A stretch of 64,000 bases of DNA from Stomoxys calcitrans (Eukaryota > Arthropoda > Insecta > Diptera > Muscidae): the NCBI RefSeq assembly GCF_963082655.1, contig NC_081554.1, forward strand, positions 66,958,018-67,022,017. Reading direction: 5' to 3'. Each line of letters opens with the position of its first letter. Within the stretch, counting starts at the first letter, position 1. A program made the translations under genes and the position numbers. Shown one piece after another: positions 1 to 10,933 of the stretch. The notes under the pieces are model-generated. The model saw only the letters and a list, made by a program, of their open reading frames with translations. It did no database searches and had not been told where the DNA came from.

Positions 1-3000
1 GCTGCAATATACGCAACAACAGCATCCCATCTCCAATATTGGCAGACCAGTGTCGGGAAGTGTATCTTTTTTACAATTGACTTGTCAAACTGAAACTTTC
101 AATTGAACATTGACAACAGTGGGTTATAAGCGTCGTCGTCATCGCCTTCTGCGTCCTAGTCGTCGGACTATTGGACCCCCCGACCTTTCTCGTGCAGCAA
201 TATACACAACAGCAGCATCCCAACCCCAATATTGCCAGGCCAGTGCCGGGAAGTGTATCTTTTTTGCAATTGAATGGCCATGGTCTGCCGGGCAAGATCG
301 ACAAGATAATGTATTTTACGAGTCGGAAGAACATAATGGTTACAGCGATCCAGGAGACAAAGCTGACCAACACCTGCAGATAGCACAATTGTCACAGATA
401 AAATGTGTTATGTAAAGATCGCTTAAAAATGGTGGTGGCGGATTGGCCTTCATGATACATCATTTCGTGCAGTATAGACCCATCTCGCCTCCGCCTGGCG
501 CTTGTGACCCCAACATGGAGTGCATGGGGATAGCAGTCAGGTCCGGTACTGTCTAACGATAGAGCTAAACAACGTGTACATACCGCCGGTTAGTAGTTGT
601 TACCCAGTTAATGGCCAAGCTTATAAGCCCGACAAAAGAGGGTTACTGTATGGCCATAATCGTTTGGTTTTGGAAAACTTTAATGCGCATCATGTTTCAT
701 GGCATTCTTCCCTATGCCATAGCTGCCATAGCTCTGGCAGACAGGATTGAAAGCTACACGTTTTGCACGGTGAATGAGAATGTCCCCACTAGGATTACGA
801 GGATATGCAGCAGCTCGCCAGACATTTCCATTGCATTCCGTGATTTCCTGAGCGATGTATCCTCGCTAGCCGTCATTTCTTTGGTATCAGACCAACTCCC
901 CATTATTCTCCCCATCGACCGACCATCCGACTTCATAACCTCTGAGAGCCAGACGTTTATCAATAAGAAGAAGGTGGATAAGGCCGGCTTTAGAGAGTAT
1001 ACCAATCGCCGCTTCAGTGAACTGCCACCCCCCTCTGATTTGCTAGTGGCCGAGAGGAAATTCCAAGACATCATTAATGCAGCAGCCGCTCGCTTTATAA
1101 CAATCGGTCGAATACCCCAAGTGCGGCCCAATTTCCTGGCGAAGGCTGTGGTACTCACAGACGAGCGTGATGGGGTCGTTGCACAGACCCCACTAACCTA
1201 GAATCAAAGAGCTGAATCTGGAAATAAACAAGGTAGTCAACAAACATAAGTGGAATTTGTGGCTGAAGCACTTGGAGCAATGTAACTTAGGTCTCGGTTT
1301 AGGCAAGCCGTGGTCTGCTGTTAAGTCACTCTTTATCCCCGGTAGACACGACGACAGGACCTCATTTACTTTTGACGGCGTAACTATGACTGATCCGAAG
1401 AGGTGCTCCATGTAGTTCAAACGTCAATTGGTTTTGCATCAAGAGAGTGACAGGGCTGGGAGAAGAGCCATTCGTCGCATCCGTGGCCTCTGAGCCGAAG
1501 ATCAGCCATCACATTTTACCGTGGACGAAGTTACAAATGTTATTCGCGCGCCAAATCATCCAAGACGTTGAGCCCCTACAGAATCTCTAGATTCAAAGAG
1601 CTGAATCTGGAAATAAACAAGGTAGTCAACAAACATAAGTGGAATTTGTGGCTGAAGCACTTGGAGCAATGTAACTTAGGTCTCGGTTTAGGCAAGCCGT
1701 GGTCTGCTGTTAAGTCACTCTTTATCCCCGGTAGACACGACGACAGGACCTCATTTACTTTTGACGGCGTAACTATGACTGATCCGAAGAGGTGCTCCAT
1801 GTAGTTCAAACGTCAATTGGTTTTGCATCACGAGAGTGACAGGGCTGGGAGAAGAGCCATTCGTCGCATCCGTGGCCTCTGAGCCGAAGATCAGCCATCA
1901 CATTTTACCGTGGACGAAGTTACAAATGTTATTCGCGCGCCAAATCATCCAAGACGTTGAGCCCCTATAGAATCTCTAAACTGATGCTGAAGAATCTGGA
2001 TCATCCTGGAGTCGAGTACCTTTCAACAGTCCCCAACCTGTCTTTGAACATTCTTGTAGTACCGGATGTGTAGAAGAGGGGTAGAGTGATCCCGTTACTG
2101 ATAGCCTGGAAAGGACCCAAGCTAGGTGGCGCGGACAGATCGATCTCCCTTTTCTTTCCAGTAGCCAAGACACTTGAGTGACTACTCCTCCCGCGCCTCG
2201 TCAGAAAAGTTCCATTCGCTGAGCATCGGTATGGATTTCGAAGGCTGCAGCTTTGCATGTCATCACCACAAACATTTGCTGTGGGTTCATCCCAGGCCAT
2301 GTGATAGGGCGGTCCTCGTGGCACTAGACCTATCGAAAGCATTCGACAAGGTCACCCATTTGAGCATATTGCCAACACGTCCCTACAACCAGGTCTGAAA
2401 CGTCTGTGTGGTCGCCAGTCATTTGTGGGACTTAAGGATAAGAAGTGGAATCAACGTAGAGTGAAACAGGGATTTCTCCAAAGTGATATCTTCGGCACTG
2501 TTTAACCTCTTTCCCACTCCAGAAGACATAGAGATCGTATCATTTTTTGACGATTGTACGATCATGGCATCATGCACCCCACGGTGGTCTCCAATTGCAC
2601 CTGAAGAAATTGACCTCCCCCGGCAAACCAGTGTGAGGTCCATCGCTACAAGAGAGAACCTTTAGATTAAGCGGCATATCAAGCGGGCCTAGACACCATT
2701 CATGCAGGCACGATAGCAGATGCGCTGAATAGCTAAGGTGTGAATGAGGTCTTTGAAGAACGACCGCCTCCCATTCTACACGAAGAAATTGACCTCCCTC
2801 GGCAAACCAGAGTAGTTCTGGCTCAATTACGTTGCGGCGGATGCAGCCGCCTCAACTCCTATAGAGCAAGGATTGATGCCGATGTGCAAGATACATGTCC
2901 CGATTGTAACCAGGGACCGCACGATACACGTCACCAGTTCAACTGCCCAGTCAGACCCACTCGACTCAGACCCAGACGCACCCCATCTTAGTCGCAGAGT

Positions 3001-3058
3001 TCCTGGGTTTTGTCATTCAACGGAATCAAGCAGACGAAAGATAGAAAACAACAAACTG
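1..3058 (+). pseudogene. Jockey-clade LINE, copy 1 (decayed EN-RT ORF2)
   Basis: Remnant of the ORF2 of a Jockey-type non-LTR retrotransposon. In order it shows an APE-type endonuclease start (TAIQETKL near 350, then a broken NFNAHH near 680), the EN-RT linker (PPPSDLLVAERKF near 1030), RT segments (DLSKAFDKV near 2330; FFDDCTIMAS near 2550, where the family has YADD) and a C-terminal Cys/His knuckle (CPDCNQGPHDTRHQFNCP near 2910). Many stops and frameshifts separate the pieces. A C-terminal segment is also misplaced just after the FFDD motif (2580-2640). Bases 1-82 are repeated at about 195-275, so the 5' part carries a small direct duplication. The 3' UTR ends near 3058 in an ACAACAAACTG context. 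Not functional. The same family recurs at 7350-10085. Confidence 0.88.
1203..1980 (+). repeat. 389-bp tandem duplication inside the LINE
   Basis: The stretch 1203-1591 is repeated directly at 1592-1980 with an offset of 389 bases and only a few differences (for example AAGAGAGTG against CACGAGAGTG, and CAG against TAG near the ends). It covers the linker and early RT region of the Jockey copy. The high identity compared with the decay of the host LINE suggests that the duplication is much younger than the insertion. Confidence 0.9.
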
Positions 3059-3059
3059 C

Positions 3060-3290
3060 AACAACAACATTCCCCCTGAAGAAATTGACCTCCCCCAGCA
3101 ATTTAGAGTTGTTCTGGCTCAATGACGATTCGGCAGATGTCGCCGCCTCAATTCCTACAGTGCAAGGACTCATGACAACTTGCAGAATGTATGTCTCGAT
3201 CGTGACCTCCTAAGAGTTGCGGTGTCAGTCTGCAACCTGTTCTGTGTACCGGATCGACAAGGTGAAGTTTTTATAGGCCAAGGATTGCCA
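3060..3290 (+). pseudogene. Second Jockey 3'-end fragment
   Basis: Directly after copy 1, the EEIDLP..RVVLAQ segment that precedes the Cys/His knuckle appears again (3075-3215), with a stop and degenerate cysteines. It is a separate piece of the same LINE family, joined to the tail of copy 1. Its downstream limit is uncertain. Confidence 0.65.
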
Positions 3291-3655
3291 TCTCATGTTT
3301 TGTCCATTTTCGTCATGGGAGAGGCACATCCCAGAGTGCCAGTGAGAGAACATTTCACAATGGTTTTCAACTTCTATAATCTTTAAATACTCGTCGAGAT
3401 GGTTAATGTTTTTTAACTGGTTGCAGCCCGTTATGGTCGTTAATACTGGGTTTTGACAGGTCTGTACGTCTCCATTGCGTTTCGCTCAATTCTAAGGCCC
3501 ATATTAGAGCTACGCACGTTTTTCTGCGGGAATTTTTAGTCTACCGACTGAGCTCACTCGTCCAGATGGTGAGTTTTGGGGGTTGCGTTTGGCGGAAGTG
3601 ACAATTTATTAATTCGCCATTGTGCCTCTCCAGGATAGAGCAGTCATCCGCATTT
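3291..3655. other. Unassigned intergenic DNA
   Basis: No ORF, motif or repeat family that I recognise. It lies between a LINE fragment and a SINE. Confidence 0.4.
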
Positions 3656-3966
3656 GCAAATGCAAATTCTCCCATGAACATTCCATTAAGGACCATGGGC
3701 AAACAAAAGTTCTGTCCGACTCGAGTTTAAGCTCAATGACAAGGGTTCTTCTTTTTTTAGCCGAGTCCGAACGGGGTGCCGCAGTACGACGCCTCTTTGT
3801 GGAGAAGTTTTTACATGCCTGCCATACCAAATGGTACAGTACCTAACAAATGTCGCCAGCATTAGCAGGAGATAACCACGGCTGAAATTTTTTGTGGTGT
3901 TCTCGCCAAGACTCGAACCCAGGCTTTAGCGTCATAGGCGGGCATGCTAACCTCTCCGCTACGGTG
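3656..3966 (-). mobile_element. tRNA-derived SINE, copy 1
   Basis: Read on the minus strand, the element starts with a tRNA-like head carrying a pol III A box (TAGCGGAGAGGTT, 3961-3949) and a B box (GGGTTCGAGTCTT, 3920-3908). A tRNA-unrelated body of about 240 bp follows and ends in GCAAATTTGC-like sequence at 3656. A second near-full copy lies at 41615-41937 and truncated ones at 5389 and 30097, which defines a dispersed family of about 310-323 bp. It has no coding capacity and would depend on a LINE for movement. No clear target-site duplication is left here. Confidence 0.82.
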
Positions 3967-3984
3967 GGTGGAGGGAGCTTGGAG

Positions 3985-5255
3985 AGGTAGAGGTTACATG
4001 GGATCGGCGAGAGAAAACTTCTTCAACTAGCTCGGGATAACTCAATGGCCTCATTGTCCTTATCAATCGCCTTCGATAGGTCAAGGACCACAAGGACAGT
4101 TTGTACACAGGACTATTTCCCTTTCAAACCACTGTTGATATGTGTTGTGACTGCAGTAAGTGCTGGGCACCTTGCGTTATCCATGTTGATGATATGCTGG
4201 AAGTAGGTATGAATTCAAGCCATACAGGAGTAGCGCTTCAAGCGTCTGTGCTGCAGGGGATAGGAGAGCGCCCGGCTTTTATGACCCCACTGGACGGCAG
4301 ATTTACCAGGCTTAAGAACAGGGAACTTTTTTTCCATATTTGAAGGTATTCGTCAGGCATTTCATTTCCATCTCACCTATGTGCATCAACATTCCATCAG
4401 GACTGATGGCCTACGACGGGTTAGCTCTTCTAATTAACAAACATCTTCGGAGCTTCTTTTCGTCTTGTGCTGGACATCTTGCAGTATCCGTTTTGATGAT
4501 CTGCTGGAAGAAGGTATGAATTCAAGCCATGCAGGAGTAGCGCTTCAAGCGCCTTTGCAACAGGGGATAGGAGAGAAATCATCTTTTATATGAATCCACT
4601 GGGCCTAAGGACATGGACCACCCGAACTATTTTCCATATTTGAGGGTATTCGTCAGGTATATCATTTCCATCTCAGCTATGTGAATCAACATTCCATCAG
4701 AACCGATAACCTATGACGGGTTGGCTCTCCTAATTGACTAACATATTCGAAACATATGCGGTATCCGTGTTGATGATCTGCTTGAAGAAGATACGAATTC
4801 AAGCCATGCAGGAGTAGCGCTTCAAGTGTCTTTGCTACAAGGGATAAGAGTGAGATCGGCTTATATGAATCCACTGAGCCGCAGATTTACCAGGCTTAAG
4901 AACAGGGACCACCCGAACTATTCTCCATATTTGAGGGTATTCCTCAGGCACTCCATTTCCATCTCAGCTGTATGAATCGTCATTCCGTCAGGACCGCTAG
5001 CCTCTGACGGGTAGGATCTCCTAATTATCTAACATCTTCGGAGCTTCTTTTCGTCTTGTCCTGCAGATCATCAACACGGATATGTATGAATTAAAGTCAT
5101 GCAGAAGTAGCGCTTCAAGTTTCTTTGCAACAGTGGATAGGAGAGAGATCGGCTTATATGAATCCACTGGTCCGCAAATTTGCTAGGCTTAAGAAAAGAG
5201 ACCATCTGAACTATTTTCCTTATTGGAGGGTATTCGTCAGGTATTTCATTCCTAG
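3985..5255 (-). pseudogene. LINE RT fragment amplified as four ~290-bp tandem units
   Basis: Four related units are marked by a GAATTCAAGCCAT-like box at about 4210, 4518, 4797 and 5088, giving spacings near 309, 278 and 291 bases. On the minus strand the units encode the start of a Jockey-like reverse transcriptase: IPDEYPPIRKIV, then SYKPISLLSLVAKTLEALLL (4874-4800), then ADHQHGYR. The left edge has LVVLDLSKAID (near 4090). So this is not random satellite but a reiterated piece of RT domain 0-2. All units contain stops. The order of RT motifs across the array is consistent with one LINE insertion whose middle was duplicated. Confidence 0.72.
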
Positions 5256-5388
5256 TTAACGACCAGAGAGGCAAGACTTTGGCAAAGTAGATTGATGGCT
5301 TCATATTTTATGCGGTGAATGAGGATGCCTTTACCAGATCGCTAAGGATTCCGTCACCTAGTCTAGTAAATATAGTTTCCTGGACCTA

Positions 5389-5569
5389 TGCAAATTTTGC
5401 CCGCAGACATTATTCCATTAAAGATCAGAGGCAGACTTCGCACATATCAATGAGTGAAGTCCGATTAAAATTTAAGCCGAGTCCGAGCAGCCTACCGCGG
5501 TGCGACACGTCTTTGTCAATGTACCTTACAAATGTTGCCAGCATTAGGAGGGGGAAACCACCCCTGAAG
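5389..5569 (-). mobile_element. tRNA-derived SINE, 5'-truncated copy
   Basis: Matches the body of the SINE at 3656-3966 (shared CAAATTTTGCCC, AGTGAAGTCCGATT, GTTGCCAGCATTAG), but the tRNA-like head with its A and B boxes is missing. A 5' truncation of this kind fits LINE-type target-primed insertion. Confidence 0.75.
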
Positions 5570-5818
5570 AGAGAGGAGAGAACGAGTTGCTGCGATGTTT
5601 TGTCCTTTGTGGTGTCGGTCATCCACGAGGGCTAACGTGTTTGAAAAAAAAATCCTCTCTTACTTTTCCTACCATTATGTTTAGCTACAAACGTTGAAGT
5701 CTTTGAGTCTCTCTGCTTGATGTATAGTGGCCAATAATGCAACTGCCTATCATTCCAAATATTATGTCAGAAAACTTTGCTGCTTTACCCAATCTCACTT
5801 TGTTTATTTCCCTTAAAG

Positions 5819-6424
5819 GTATGTCAACAGCCGGATAAGTGGACCGTATCACATTACCATGAGGATAAGCACAATTGCTACACTTTCGTATTGACGTTTT
5901 TGCAAGCCTTAATGTACGATAAGCTAAGTGAGGCGGCCACCAGCAAAACAACATTCTGTGAAAAGTACATAGTTCCTAGGACGACAATAGCTGGCAAGTA
6001 TATTTCATTATACCGGAAGTTGCGTGATACCGGTATTTATGTGCATCATACGAGCCACCACAATAAGCATCGCAATGTCCTATTGCCCACCGCCGCGTCC
6101 TCAGCAACAGCATCGGCATCATCATCGTCGGTATCCTATGGCAACAAAACCGGAAAACATCAACATCAACAACACCAAAAACTGGAACATAATAAATTTA
6201 ACCATTCTGGAGCAGCACCAGCAATGAGCACTTTGGATTCTACCCCCAAACAACAGCAGCAACGGCATCATCAACAAAACCTCCATCAGCAGCAACATCT
6301 GAATCACATGCAACAAAGACAGCAGCAACACCAACAACAACAACAACAACAACAAACCAGCAGCCACCATCACAACAGTATTATTACACGCCCGCATTCC
6401 ACACTCTGCACCATTGAAGAATAA
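5819..6424 (+). CDS. MKRN2OS: Terminal exon of an MKRN2OS-like host protein with Gln/His-rich tail
   Basis: The only recognisable host coding sequence. A polypyrimidine tract ending TTTCCCTTAAAG at 5818 looks like a 3' splice site, and the frame is then open for about 201 codons to TAA at 6422. The first ~75 residues (SHYHEDKHNCYTFVLTF, FCEKYIVPRTTIAGKY, ISLYRKLRDTGIYV) match the C-terminal part of MKRN2 opposite-strand protein (HNCY..xLTF, EKYVVPRT, LYR motifs). After that comes a fly-type extension rich in Ser, His and Gln with a Q run. The molecular function of this family is not established. Upstream exons are not visible: the DNA to the left is transposon, so either a large intron or an exon outside the window is needed. 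An ATG at 5777 opens the frame earlier but lies in the presumed intron. The stop codon is embedded in an AATAAA at 6420. An alternative is a retained fragment of the gene. Confidence 0.78.
   Translation, partial: VCQQPDKWTVSHYHEDKHNCYTFVLTFLQALMYDKLSEAATSKTTFCEKYIVPRTTIAGKYISLYRKLRDTGIYVHHTSHHNKHRNVLLPTAASSATASASSSSVSYGNKTGKHQHQQHQKLEHNKFNHSGAAPAMSTLDSTPKQQQQRHHQQNLHQQQHLNHMQQRQQQHQQQQQQQQTSSHHHNSIITRPHSTLCTIEE
6240..6360 (+). repeat. CAR (CAG/CAA) trinucleotide-rich coding tract
   Basis: Interrupted CAG/CAA/CAT codons encode Gln/His, with an uninterrupted run of eight glutamines near 6325-6357. The mixed CAA and CAG codons are typical of insect low-complexity tails and make length polymorphism likely. 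Confidence 0.85.
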
Positions 6425-6850
6425 AGGCCATGGTAAGTAAGGCTTACCATTAAGTGATGCATGCATACGAAGAATTGCGAATTGCATTGTATGCATGCCC
6501 TGTATATGTGTGTGTGCAAGGACCGCTTTGTGATATTTGTCTATGTCGCTATCCAATTCCATAGTCCTGTTCCCGTTGCTTGGCAATGGCAATATGTCTA
6601 ACGGCTATTTGTTTGAATGCTACGCCATACATTGGTCTCCAGCAAATCGAAATGTCAAAAAAAATTAAGGTGTAGTTTTGGCAATGAGAGATCACTGGTT
6701 TTGGTATTGTTAGAATTATATGGAAGAGCAAGGTACTCTCAAACAGCTCGCTTATTTCTTTTGTGGCCTAATCATGGAAATATGCCAATTAGGGCCTAAC
6801 TGCTAGACAGACGGTGTAAATCTGGCGGAGAGAACGGTACTGGGTATATA
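6425..6850. other. 3' flank of host exon, no gene seen
   Basis: Apparently single-copy, moderately AT-rich DNA downstream of the MKRN2OS-like stop codon, presumably 3' UTR and flank. No other feature is recognised before the MITE. Confidence 0.45.
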
Positions 6851-7086
6851 TTGGGTTGCCCAAAAAGTAATTGCGGATTTTTCATATAGTCGGCGTTGAC
6901 AAATTTTTTCACAGCTTGTGACTCTGTAATTGCATTCTTTCTTCTATCAGTTATCAGCTGTTACTTTTAGCTTGCTTTAGAAAAAAAGTGTAAAAAAGTA
7001 TATTTGATTAAAGTTCATTCTAAGTTTTATCAAAAATGCATTTATTTTCTTTTAAAAAATCCGCAATTACTTTTTGGGCAGCCTAT
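6851..7086. mobile_element. Mariner-type MITE, copy 1
   Basis: Non-coding element of about 236 bp with terminal inverted repeats of about 31 bp beginning TTGGGTTGCCCAAAAAGTAA, flanked by TA. The TIR resembles that of mellifera-type mariner elements. No transposase is inside. The 3' TIR is slightly degenerate (GGGCAGCCTAT). Further copies are at 19304, 23908 and 24700. Confidence 0.9.
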
Positions 7087-7349
7087 TTTACAAGTTCTGT
7101 ATTTGTCGTAGACCACTCCATAATAGTCGAAAAAAGGTTTCCATTTCTCCATGTATCGAAATGAAGTCAACCTCAACCTCGCTGTTTAGTATGGCCCTCG
7201 ATACTTATTAGAATCGTTGAGTGAAGCAGAAGTTTTATTATTAAGCTCCGCAAAAATTTTATGCAACTCGCAATAGGAAGTTGTTTCACTCCACGGTGCT
7301 TCGACTTCTTATCTCTAAATTCCACATATGAACATATATGACGACTACA
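7087..7349 (-). pseudogene. Spacer with a short inverted Jockey RT scrap
   Basis: Mostly unassigned, but 7326-7277 read on the minus strand gives VEFRDKKSKHRGVKQ, the same RT segment found in plus orientation at about 8385 in the neighbouring Jockey copy. It is therefore a small inverted piece of that LINE. Confidence 0.65.
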
Positions 7350-9416
7350 CAGTGAACTGCCACCCCCCTCTGATGTGCTTGTGGCCGAGAGAAAATTCCG
7401 AGACATCATTAACGCAGCAGCCGGTCGAATACCCCAAGTGCGGTCCAATTTCCCGGCGCAAGCAGTGATACTCGCAGACGAGCGTGATGGGATTCGTGCT
7501 ATGGACCCCGCTGACCCCAGAATCAGCGAGCTGAATCTGGAAATAAATAGGGTAGTCAACGAACATAAGCGGAATTTGTGGCTGGAACACTTGGGGCAAA
7601 GTAACTTAGGCACCGGTGTGGTCTACTGTTAAGTCACTCTCGAACCCCGGTAGACGGGATGACAGGACCTCAGTCACTTTTGGCGAAATAACCGTGACTG
7701 ATCCGAAGAGATGCGCCAGGTTGTTCAACCGTCAATTTATTGTGCATCCCGAGAGAGACAGGGCAAGGAGGAGAGCCATTCGCCGTATTCGTGGTCTCCG
7801 AGCCGATGAACAGCCATCACAATTTACCGTGGGCGAAGTTACGAATGTCATCCGTGGCGCCAAATCTTCCAAGGCGTTGGGCCCCGACGGAATCTGTACA
7901 TTGATGTTGAAGAATCTGGATTCACCTGGAGTTGAGTACCTGACCACTGTCCTCAACCTGTCACTGAACACTCTTATAGTTCCCGATGTCTGAAAGATGG
8001 GCAGAGTGATCCCGCTACTGAAGCCTGGAAAAGACCCGAGTTTAGGGGAGTCGTACAGACCGATCTCCCTTCTCTCACCAGTGGCAAAGACGTTTGAGGC
8101 ATTACTCTTCCCGAGCCTCGTAGGGAATTTCCATTCGCCGAGCATCAACATGGATTTCGGAGACTGCACAGCACAACAACAGATTTGCATGCCATCACCG
8201 CACACATTTGCCGTGGCTTCAATCAGCCCAGGGCATGTGATAGGACGGTCATCGTGGCACTGGACCTATCGAAGGCATTCGACATGGTCAGCCATGCCTA
8301 ATTATTTGAGGACATCGCCAACACGTCCCTCCAGCCAGGCCTGAAACGATGGGTCGCGAATTATCTGTGTGGTCGCCAGTCATTTGTGGAATTTAGGGAT
8401 AAGAAGTCGAAACACCGTAGAGTGAAACAGGGAGTTCCCCAAGGTGGGGTGATATCTCCGGCACTGTTTAACCTCTACCTATCCTTCATTCCACCCACTC
8501 CAGGCGGCATAGAGATCGTATCATATGCGGACGATTGTACGATCATGGCATCAGGCCCCCTACCTATTGATGACATCTGCGATAGGTTGAACGTCTACCT
8601 CAACGAGCTTGCCTCATATTTCGCCGCAAGAAATCTGAAGATATCCGCCACCAAATCTTCAGCCACATTGTTCACGCGTGAGGTGAATACTGACTGTGAT
8701 GGTCAATGGAGAAATGATTCCGACCATCAAGTGTCCCAAAATACTTGGCGTCACATTTGACAGCTCTTACACATTCTCCTCACATGCCACAGCAATCTGC
8801 GATAAAGTCAAAAGTAGAAAAAAGGTCCTCAAGTCACTTGCTGGCAGCACTTTGGGTGCAGACAAAGAAACCTTGTTGACCACCTACAAGCAATTGGCCG
8901 GTCTGTGGTAAGTTATGCAGCGCCAGTGTGGTCTCCTCAACTTTGTGAAACGCAGTGGAATAATATTCAGATCTGTCAGAATGCCGCCTTCCGAACTGCG
9001 ACGGGCTGTCTCCTCAGTTCTCATGTGGACCACCTCCATCAGGAGACAAAGATCCTACCAGTGCGAAGACATAACTACATGCTGTCCAAGCAATACCTTT
9101 TGGGCTGTTATCGCAGAAACCATCCAAATTATCATCTTGTGGATAGATATCCACCGCCCAGAAGCCTTAAGGTAGATCTACACGATCTAAAGCGTGAGGT
9201 TCAGCGCTACAAGAGAGAACCTCTAGATCAAGCGGCATATCAAGCAGGTCTAAACAACATTCATGCAGACACGGTAGCAGATGCGGTAATTGGCTACCGG
9301 GTGAATATAGTCCTTGGAGAACGACCGCCACCCATTGCACCCGAAGAAATCGACCTCCCCCGGCAAACCAGAGTAGTTCTGGCTCAATTACGTTCCGGCA
9401 GATGCAGCCGCCTCAA
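7350..9416 (+). pseudogene. Jockey-clade LINE, copy 2 (RT region)
   Basis: Best preserved Jockey copy, 5'-truncated in the EN-RT linker (PPSDVLVAERKF). Successive frames give SKALGPDGI (near 7870), SYRPISLLSPVAKTFEALLF (near 8050), DLSKAFDMV split by frameshift (near 8265), GVPQGGVISPALFNLY (near 8430), the catalytic SYADDCTIMASG (8521-8556) and the thumb/C-terminal region (ILGVTFDSSYTFSSHA, VSYAAPVWSP, HQETKILPVRRHNYML, EIDLPRQTRVVLAQLRSGRCSRLN). TGA at 7991 replaces an expected Trp codon, and at least three frameshifts break the ORF, so it is dead. It stops at 9416 before the Cys/His knuckle, where an inverted copy begins. Confidence 0.92.
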
Positions 9417-10085
9417 TTGTACCAATTTGTTGTGTTCTACCTTTCGTCTGCTTGATTCAGTTAAGGGTCAAGACCCAGAAACTCTGCGACAAAGCTTGGG
9501 AGCGTCCACAGGGTTCTGGGTCTGAGTAGAGTGGGTCTGGCTGGGCAGTTGCACAGGTGACGTGTACTGTGCGGTCCCTGGTTACAATCGGGACATACAT
9601 TTTGCACGTCGGCATCAATCCTTGCTCTGTAGGAGTTGAGGCGGCTGTATCTGCGGGAGCGTAATTGAGCTAGAATTACTCTGGTTTGTCGAGGCAGGTA
9701 AATTTATTGAAGTTGTCGGAGGCGGTCCTTCTCCTAGGACCACATTTACCCGGTAGCTGTTAACCGCATCTGGTACAGCGTCTGCATGAATGTTGTCTAG
9801 ACCCGCTTTATATGCCGCTTGATCTAGGGGTTCTCTCTTATAGCGTTAAACCTGACGCTTTAAATCATGTAAATCCACCTTTAGGATTCTGGGAGGTGGA
9901 TACCTATCCACAAGATGATGATTTAGATGGTATCTGCAATAACAGCCCAGAAGATTTTGCTTAAACATAATGTAGTTATCTCTTCGCTTGGGTAGGATCT
10001 TTGTCTCCTGATGGAGGTGGATGGAGGTTCGAAGAGCGACAGATCTGATTATTACTCCAATGCGTGTCACAGAACTGGCGAGACA
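9417..10085 (-). pseudogene. Jockey-clade LINE, copy 3, inverted 3' end
   Basis: The reverse complement of the family's 3' end: the 3' UTR from 9417, then the C-terminal knuckle region, the EEID-like segment, RYPPPRILKVDLHDLKRQV (near 9870) and HQETKILPKRRDNYIMFKQ (10015-9950). It lies tail to tail with copy 2. Together the two form a partial palindrome around 9416. Confidence 0.88.
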
Positions 10086-10600
10086 ACTCTCTTTTCATTG
10101 TACAGTAACGACTTGGCGAGTCAATTTTCTTATTGTAAGGTACATATGTACGCTGACGATGTACAAATATATATCGGCGGTCCGAGAGATGAGAATGCTG
10201 AAAACATACGTCTGCTTAATCATGATCTGTCAAGAGTCAGTACGTGGGCGAAAGCCAATGGCCTGTGTCTCAACCCTGTTAAGTCCATGTGTGTGGTTAT
10301 CAGAAACAGGCTGTCTCGTTTTTCATGTCATGTCGGTATATTCATTAAAGACTCTAGATTGGAAATCGTTCCTCATGCAAAGAACTTGGGCGTGGTTATT
10401 AACAGCACTCTGACTTGGAGTAATTATATCGACTCTGTCGTTGGTTAGGGATATTCAAAATTGTGTGCTCTCTGGGCCACTCAGTGGGTTACTCCGCTGC
10501 GGATTAGGTCTCTCTTGGCAAAGACTTATCTTGTTCCTGGCATTCTCTACGGCTGTGAGTTGTTTGCTAATTGCGACTCGGTAAGTAGACGTAAGACAAC
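10086..10600 (+). pseudogene. Different LINE, RT fragment (clade unresolved)
   Basis: A reverse-transcriptase piece unlike the Jockey copies: LFSLYSNDLASQF, then the catalytic MYADDVQIYIGG (10147-10182), then STWAKANGLCLNPVKS and KNLGVVINSTLTWSNYI. After a stop at 10447 the frame continues as LRIRSLLAKTYLVPGILYGC up to about 10570. YADD with an NLG..(I/L)..L.W motif is the palm-thumb boundary typical of LINE RTs. Both ends are truncated. Confidence 0.85.
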
Positions 10601-10933
10601 CAAATGGTAAGAAATGGTGAATGTTTTCTCAGCGATGTTGTCTTCAAATTCAGATATACCTCCCAAATATATTTTCGTCCGATTTTGACTAATACTGGAA
10701 TGTGTTGGTCATTTGATGACCAATTTTTACAAAATGAAGGTTGGCTGAAGGTTTCTTTTATGACGCTTCTGATTCCAGGTGAATTTCATAGAAATCGGTT
10801 AAGTTTTAGGTGTAGCCTCCATATGGGCATTCAAGTCTTCCGATTTTCTTTTTTGGGCCTTTGCTACCGCATTTATCAACCAATCTTTAAGTGAAGTTTA
10901 ACTTCGATGACAATTTCAAACTCACCTTGATTT
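10601..10933 (+). mobile_element. DINE-like fragment, type 3
   Basis: Contains phrases of the third DINE-like subfamily (TATTTTCGTCCGATTTTGA; GTGAATTTCATAGAAATCGG at about 10780). These recur at 29690 and 47280-48300. No head or tail is preserved. Confidence 0.55.

Noticed and set aside
6122..6592. 156-codon minus-strand ORF with a long Leu run
   Set aside because: It is the antisense of the Gln/His-rich tail of the MKRN2OS-like exon.
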